A stretch of DNA of 64,000 nt from Halobacillus_A sp043497005 (GTDB taxonomy: Bacteria > Bacillota > Bacilli > Bacillales > Halobacillaceae). Shown piece after piece: positions 59,923-64,000 of the stretch (the stretch's first letter is position 1; each line of letters opens with the position of its first letter). Where the stretch lies: contig NZ_JBIEKE010000001.1 in the NCBI RefSeq assembly GCF_043497005.1, positions 1,458,756 to 1,522,755 of the forward strand. Direction: 5' to 3'. The notes under the pieces are model-generated. The model saw only the letters and a list, made by a program, of their open reading frames with translations. It was not told the DNA's origin and did not search any database. Both the position numbers and the translations under genes were made by a program.

Positions 59923-60033
59923 TTATTTATATCGATGCTTATTTTCGGATTGCACGACTCGTTTTGGAGTGTTTATTGTGCGTTTTACACCACTTTTGGG
60001 AGGTGAGCCCGGTCTGCGAATAGGTTTCTTCAT
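59923..60033 (-). CDS. Small basic protein, 36 residues
   Basis: ATG 60033 is preceded on the minus strand by AAGGAGGTAGTAT, an excellent ribosome site. The peptide starts MKKPIRRPGSPPKSGVKRTI and is rich in Lys, Arg and Pro, with no membrane segment. It is convergent with the WD40 gene (4 bases apart) and divergent from the leuS T-box. It could bind nucleic acid or the ribosome, but this is only from charge. I do not recognise a family. Confidence 0.55.
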   Translation of the reverse strand: MKKPIRRPGSPPKSGVKRTINTPKRVVQSENKHRYK

Positions 60034-60091
60034 ATACTACCTCCTTAGTCACACATATTCCCGGGGTAAATCTCTTTATAAACGTAAGAAC

Positions 60092-60120
60092 TTGACAAAG
60101 AGTTTTGCATTCAATAATAT
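60092..60120 (+). promoter_or_regulatory. SigA promoter of the leuS T-box leader
   Basis: TTGACA (60092-60097), 17-base spacer and TAATAT (60115-60120). Confidence 0.75.
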
Positions 60121-60126
60121 ACAGAA

Positions 60127-60368
60127 TAGATATGTAACGACGTTGAAAAGGAATAGTAATAAATCCCCCAAGATATAGAGAGGCAACGGATGGTGGAAGT
60201 TGTTCTTGGGCCTTTGTGAACTCACCTTGGATGTCGAAGAAGTGAAAAAGAAACTTCTTCCGGTTTAATCACCGATATCGATTACAAGTGAACGTGATAA
60301 CGTTAATTTGGGTGGTACCGCGGGAGAAGTCTCTCGTCCCTTATTTTGGGATGAGTGGCTTTTTTTCT
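60127..60368 (+). promoter_or_regulatory. T-box leader controlling leuS
   Basis: The antiterminator T-box GGGTGGTACCGCGG (60310-60323) is perfect, followed by the CTCTCGTCCC arm of the terminator. Upstream lie stem I sequences from about 60177. A CTC triplet at 60221-60223, in GAACTCACC, is a fitting leucine specifier. Uncharged tRNA-Leu should stabilise the antiterminator and raise leuS expression. The 5' boundary is estimated from the promoter. Confidence 0.92.
60328..60368 (+). terminator. Regulatory terminator of the leuS T-box
   Basis: AGTCTCTCGTCCC pairs with GGGATGAGTGGCT (two G-U pairs and one mismatch) before an eight-T run. Confidence 0.88.
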
Positions 60369-60425
60369 TTATTTTTGCAGATTTTAAAAGATACTTACTG
60401 ACTTTATAAATGAGGAGGAAGGCAA

Positions 60426-62840
60426 ATGGCATTTAATCATAAAACGATTGAAAAGAAATGGCAAAACTACTGGTTAGAACATAAAACTTTTAAAACGGAT
60501 GCGGAATCAAGTAAGAAGAAATTTTACGCTTTGGATATGTTTCCTTACCCATCAGGTGCTGGACTTCATGTGGGCCACCCTGAAGGTTATACGGCTACTG
60601 ACATTTTATCGCGGATGAAAAGAATGCAAGGGTACGAAGTTCTGCATCCCATCGGATGGGATGCGTTTGGGCTCCCTGCAGAGCAGTATGCTCTTGATAC
60701 TGGGAATGATCCTGAAGAATTTACTAAACAAAATATTCAAACGTTTAAGCGGCAAATCCAAGAATTAGGTTTTTCTTACGACTGGGAGCGTGAAATTAAT
60801 ACTACAGATCCTCATTATTACAAGTGGACCCAATGGATATTCCTTAAACTTTATGAAAAAGGATTGGCTTATATTGATGAAGTAGCGGTGAATTGGTGCC
60901 CTGCACTGGGGACAGTACTTGCCAATGAAGAAGTGATCGATGGAAAAAGCGAACGTGGGGGACACCCTGTGGAACGCCGCCCCATGAAACAATGGATGCT
61001 GAAAATTACTGAATATGCGGATCGTTTGTTAGAAGATCTTGAAGATTTAGATTGGCCGGAGAGCATAAAAGATATGCAGCGAAACTGGATAGGAAAATCT
61101 GAAGGTGCTGAAGTTGTTTTTGAAATTGCTCATCATAACGCTGCATTCGATGTGTTTACGACTCGTCCGGACACCCTTTATGGAGCAACTTATGCTGTAT
61201 TAGCACCCGAGCATCCGCTAGTCGCTCAAATTGTAACGTCTGAGCAGAAAGACCAAGTAAATCAATACATTCATGACGCTCAAAATAAAAGTGAATTAGA
61301 AAGAACAGACCTAGCCAAGGATAAAACAGGTGTGTTCACCGGAGCGTATGCCATTAATCCGATTGATGGAAATAAATTACCGATATGGGTTGCAGACTAC
61401 GTTTTAATGAGTTACGGCAGCGGTGCAATAATGGCTGTACCTGCTCACGATGAGCGTGACTATGAATTCGCTAGCAAGTATGACTTACCTATTATTGCTG
61501 TTGTTGAAGGTGGAGACATTGAAGAAGAAGCATACACTGGGGATGGGAAGCACATAAATTCAGGTATGTTAAATGGCCTTGACAAAGAAAATGCTATTGA
61601 AAAAACGATTCACTGGCTTGAAGAAAACAATAAAGGAAAAAGAAAAACAACCTATCGACTTAGAGATTGGTTGTTTAGCCGTCAGCGTTACTGGGGAGAG
61701 CCGATTCCAGTGATCCACTGGGAAGATGGTTCAATAACAGCCGTGCCGGAGGAAAAACTGCCTATTCGCTTACCGAAAACTTCAGAAATTAAGCCGTCAG
61801 GCACTGGTGAATCCCCGTTGGCTAATATTGATGAATGGGTAAACGTTGTTGATCCAGAAACAGGAATGAAGGGTCGCCGTGAAACGAATACAATGCCGCA
61901 GTGGGCAGGAAGCTGCTGGTACTTCCTTCGTTATATAGACCCTTTAAATGATAAAGCTTTTGCAGACTACGAGAAACTGAAAAAATGGCTTCCTATTGAT
62001 GTATATATAGGTGGGGCAGAACACGCAGTATTACATCTTCTTTATGCTCGTTTTTGGCACAAAGTTTTATACGATGTGGGTGTTGTCCCTACGAAAGAAC
62101 CGTTCCAAAAACTATTTAACCAGGGAATGATTTTAGGCGAAGGAAACGAAAAAATGAGTAAATCTAAAGGGAACGTAGTAAACCCGGATGATATCGTGAA
62201 CACTCATGGTGCAGATACGCTGCGGTTGTATGAGATGTTTATGGGACCTTTAGAAGCATCAATTGCATGGTCTACAAATGGTTTAGACGGTGCCAGAAGA
62301 TTCTTAGATCGCGTATGGCGACTATTTACTGATGAAGGAAAGCTTGCTAGTGCTGTCAAGGAGAATAGTGCTGATACCTCCATGGAAAAAACTTATCACG
62401 AGACCGTACAGAAGGTGACCGAAAACTTTGAAGAACTTCGTTTTAATACTGGGATATCACAAATGATGGTATTTATTAATGAAGGGTATAAAGTAGAAGA
62501 AATTCCTAAAGAATACGTAGAAGGCTTTGTGAAACTTCTATCTCCAGTAGCCCCTCATCTAGCAGAAGAACTGTGGGATATACTAGGGAATACGGAAAGT
62601 ATAACTTTTGAACAATGGCCGATGTATGATGAGTCTAAACTTGTGGAAGACGAAATAGAAGTTGTTATTCAAGTTATGGGGAAAGTTCGAGCTAAAATGA
62701 TGGTTAATGCAGACGCCTCAAAAGAAGATCTTGAAAAAGCTGCTTTAGAACACTCAAATATCCAAGAATGGCTTGAAGGAAAAACTGTACGTAAAGTAAT
62801 TGCAGTACCTGGGAAGTTAGTTAATATTGTAGCTAACTAA
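60426..62840 (+). CDS. leuS: Leucyl-tRNA synthetase
   Basis: An 804-residue class Ia aminoacyl-tRNA synthetase. The HIGH motif is in MFPYPSGAGLHVGHPEGYT (about 40-55). The editing domain CP1 spans about 220-420 with TTRPDTLYGATY. KMSKS is in GNEKMSKSKGNVVNPDD (about 575). AGGAGG precedes ATG 60426. Expression is under the upstream T-box. Confidence 0.98.
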   Translation: MAFNHKTIEKKWQNYWLEHKTFKTDAESSKKKFYALDMFPYPSGAGLHVGHPEGYTATDILSRMKRMQGYEVLHPIGWDAFGLPAEQYALDTGNDPEEFTKQNIQTFKRQIQELGFSYDWEREINTTDPHYYKWTQWIFLKLYEKGLAYIDEVAVNWCPALGTVLANEEVIDGKSERGGHPVERRPMKQWMLKITEYADRLLEDLEDLDWPESIKDMQRNWIGKSEGAEVVFEIAHHNAAFDVFTTRPDTLYGATYAVLAPEHPLVAQIVTSEQKDQVNQYIHDAQNKSELERTDLAKDKTGVFTGAYAINPIDGNKLPIWVADYVLMSYGSGAIMAVPAHDERDYEFASKYDLPIIAVVEGGDIEEEAYTGDGKHINSGMLNGLDKENAIEKTIHWLEENNKGKRKTTYRLRDWLFSRQRYWGEPIPVIHWEDGSITAVPEEKLPIRLPKTSEIKPSGTGESPLANIDEWVNVVDPETGMKGRRETNTMPQWAGSCWYFLRYIDPLNDKAFADYEKLKKWLPIDVYIGGAEHAVLHLLYARFWHKVLYDVGVVPTKEPFQKLFNQGMILGEGNEKMSKSKGNVVNPDDIVNTHGADTLRLYEMFMGPLEASIAWSTNGLDGARRFLDRVWRLFTDEGKLASAVKENSADTSMEKTYHETVQKVTENFEELRFNTGISQMMVFINEGYKVEEIPKEYVEGFVKLLSPVAPHLAEELWDILGNTESITFEQWPMYDESKLVEDEIEVVIQVMGKVRAKMMVNADASKEDLEKAALEHSNIQEWLEGKTVRKVIAVPGKLVNIVAN

Positions 62841-62845
62841 CCATC

Positions 62846-62876
62846 AAAGACTATCCTCTTGTAGGGGATAGTCTTT
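62846..62876 (+). terminator. Terminator after leuS
   Basis: AAAGACTATCC / GGATAGTCTTT arms. The T-run is short, so strength is moderate. Confidence 0.7.
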
Positions 62877-62958
62877 AATATAGTTTTAATTTCTTGACTA
62901 GCTTCATTAATTTAATAGAATAAAAATGGAAGTATCTAATTTTGAAGGAGGAATCTTA

Positions 62959-63270
62959 ATGAGTGAAGTGAAAATTATGACACCTGAAGAATTGCAAAAA
63001 GCTTTAGATGAAAATAAAGAACTTAATATAATAGATGTTCGTGAAAATGAAGAAGTAGCTCAAGGAATGATTCCTACTGCACAGCATATTCCTTTAGGAA
63101 ATGTACCGGAGGAAGTTAATAACCTTGATCCCAAAAAAGAATATGTTATGGTTTGCAGGTCGGGAAGAAGAAGTATGAATGCATCCGAATTTCTTAATGA
63201 AAAAGGCTTTCAAAAAGTTCATAATCTTGAAGGCGGAATGTTAGACTGGAAAGGTGAACTTGTATTCTAA
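62959..63270 (+). CDS. ytwF: Rhodanese-like sulfurtransferase YtwF
   Basis: A 103-residue single-domain rhodanese. The active loop MVCRSGRRSMNAS carries the persulfide cysteine (about Cys72). IDVRENEEVAQGMIPTA is the N-terminal signature. ATG 62959 follows AAGGAGGAA. The second rhodanese-like gene starts 20 bases after its stop, so they probably form an operon. Confidence 0.9.
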   Translation: MSEVKIMTPEELQKALDENKELNIIDVRENEEVAQGMIPTAQHIPLGNVPEEVNNLDPKKEYVMVCRSGRRSMNASEFLNEKGFQKVHNLEGGMLDWKGELVF

Positions 63271-63290
63271 GGTAAGGAAGGGCTTATATA

Positions 63291-63626
63291 ATGCTGGAAT
63301 TTAGTATCGTATTAATCGTGTTCTTGGTTTTTTTTATGGTCAGAGGTCTTTATCAAACTTTTGCTTTAAAACCATACAAAAATCAATCGACTTCTCGCGA
63401 TAATTTTTGTGTAATTGACATACGTGACTATATATCTGCCCATCGTTCACCTTATCCAGGTGCAGAAAATATTCCATTAAGTTATTTGCAGCGGGCATTA
63501 AAGGAACGGCTTCAGTGTACAAAAGATATACTTTTAGTTACTGATGACAAACGAGGCGCAAAATTAGCTGCTCGTATGATCCGCAGAAAAAGAGGGAAAA
63601 CGATTTATTATGTAAAGGCAGTGTAA
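63291..63626 (+). CDS. Membrane-anchored rhodanese-like protein lacking the active cysteine
   Basis: A 111-residue protein: N-terminal membrane helix (about 3-22, FSIVLIVFLVFFMVRGLY) then a rhodanese-like domain with VIDIRDYISAHRSPYPGAEN. At the active-loop position the sequence reads ILLVTDDKRGAKLAARM, so the catalytic cysteine is missing. It may bind rather than transfer sulfur. It is likely co-transcribed with ytwF and ends at a terminator before the rRNA operon. Confidence 0.78.
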   Translation: MLEFSIVLIVFLVFFMVRGLYQTFALKPYKNQSTSRDNFCVIDIRDYISAHRSPYPGAENIPLSYLQRALKERLQCTKDILLVTDDKRGAKLAARMIRRKRGKTIYYVKAV

Positions 63627-63633
63627 GAGTAAA

Positions 63634-63664
63634 AAAACCAAAGCTGACTATCGCTTTGGTTTTC
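63634..63664 (+). terminator. Terminator before the rRNA operon
   Basis: AAAACCAAAGC / GCTTTGGTTTT arms, 8-base loop. Confidence 0.85.
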
Positions 63665-63776
63665 TTGTTTTTGTTGTTGACTTTAATATTGATTTTAGTT
63701 ACGATGGGTATCGTTGCTCATTTGAGCGGCTTAGTTCTATCAATCAATTATATTGAGAAAAAAACTTTTGATAGTA

Positions 63777-63806
63777 TTGACATATTTTGAGGAACTATGA
63801 TAGAAT
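63777..63806 (+). promoter_or_regulatory. rRNA operon promoter
   Basis: TTGACA (63777-63782), 18-base spacer and TAGAAT (63801-63806). The following leader contains TGATCTTTGAAAACTGAAC, a common bacillar rRNA leader and processing sequence. The stretch 63665-63776 shows no other feature. Confidence 0.7.
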
Positions 63807-63943
63807 TTATTTACTGTCGCAAGGCAGTTCATTGATCTTTGAAAACTGAACGAACCAACCAGTACGTCAAGATTTCTTTCTATAGTATAGAAGGAAGTAA
63901 AACAAGCACATTCGGTGTGCAAATGAGCAAGTCATTCTCAACT

Positions 63944-64000
63944 TTTATGGAGAGTTTGATCCTGGCTCAGGACGAACGCTGGCGGCGTGCCTAATACATG
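63944..64000 (+). rRNA. 16S ribosomal RNA (5' end only)
   Basis: TTTATGGAGAGTTTGATCCT, then GGCTCAGGACGAACGCTGGC, is the universal start of bacterial 16S rRNA (primer 27F region). Only the first 57 bases are in the window. The exact 5' end is placed by comparison with known Bacillus 16S and may be off by one or two bases. Confidence 0.97.

Noticed and set aside
63631..63787. Open frame on the plus strand reading KKPKLTIALVFLFLLLTLIL and onward, like a membrane peptide
   Set aside because: It has no start codon or ribosome site at its 5' end and runs through the terminator hairpin into the rRNA promoter. The hydrophobic reading follows from T-rich sequence.

Overview
The window is a chromosomal segment of a low-GC, endospore-forming member of the Bacillaceae. 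The sporulation genes (yunB, lytH, a YhcN-type lipoprotein, kapB, yteA), strong AGGAGG ribosome sites, TTG and GTG starts, and near-complete gene-order agreement with the suf-yun-yut-yui-yug and men-metK-yt blocks of Bacillus subtilis all point this way. Acidic proteins and many sodium- or potassium-linked transporters fit a halophilic or marine relative such as Halobacillus, but the genus is an inference.

Layout. 1-4136: the 3' part of the suf operon (sufD partial, sufS, sufU, sufB) for Fe-S cluster assembly. 4217-15340: yunE, yunD, yunB, a lysine-riboswitch-controlled NhaC-type transporter, a MetP/MetS-like amino-acid importer pair, lytH, yutC, yutD, yutE and yutF. 15478-24500: an orphan membrane protein, yutG, a hydroxyacid dehydrogenase, then a redox and Fe-S block (NifU-like, yuzD, yuzB, yutM, yumC, yumB) and yuiB-yuiD. 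24618-39054: pepA, deoD, khtTU, kapB, a Cu/Zn-SOD-like lipoprotein, a PatB-type lyase, cvfD, yugJ, pgi, yugN, yugO and an M42 peptidase. 39027-39573: a palindromic intergenic repeat lying between two near-identical terminators. 39572-50728: tspO, yteA and the menaquinone genes menI, menA (minus) and menF-D-H-B-E-C (plus), followed by an FhuF-like Fe-S protein. 50746-51532: a decayed lipoprotein gene. 51708-58964: ytkD, pckA, a SAM riboswitch with metK, ytoA, ytpA, ytpB and mnmM. 59049-63626: a WD40 propeller protein, a 36-residue basic ORF, a T-box with leuS, and two rhodanese-like genes. The window ends in an rRNA operon promoter and the first bases of 16S rRNA.

Functional themes. Suf, NifU-like and YutM (A-type carrier) proteins serve Fe-S assembly. 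YumC, the type II NADH dehydrogenase YumB (with a Rex-like operator) and the complete men pathway serve respiration. Three RNA switches (lysine, SAM and leucyl T-box) tie amino-acid supply to transport or synthesis. Most genes are separated by hairpin terminators that often serve convergent neighbours.

The content is mostly conserved core. I found no CRISPR array, phage, intact insertion sequence or clearly new multi-gene system. The least-explained items are the 39 kb palindromic element, the structured inverted repeat before yunB, the WD40 gene with its small neighbour, and the 519-residue orphan membrane protein.
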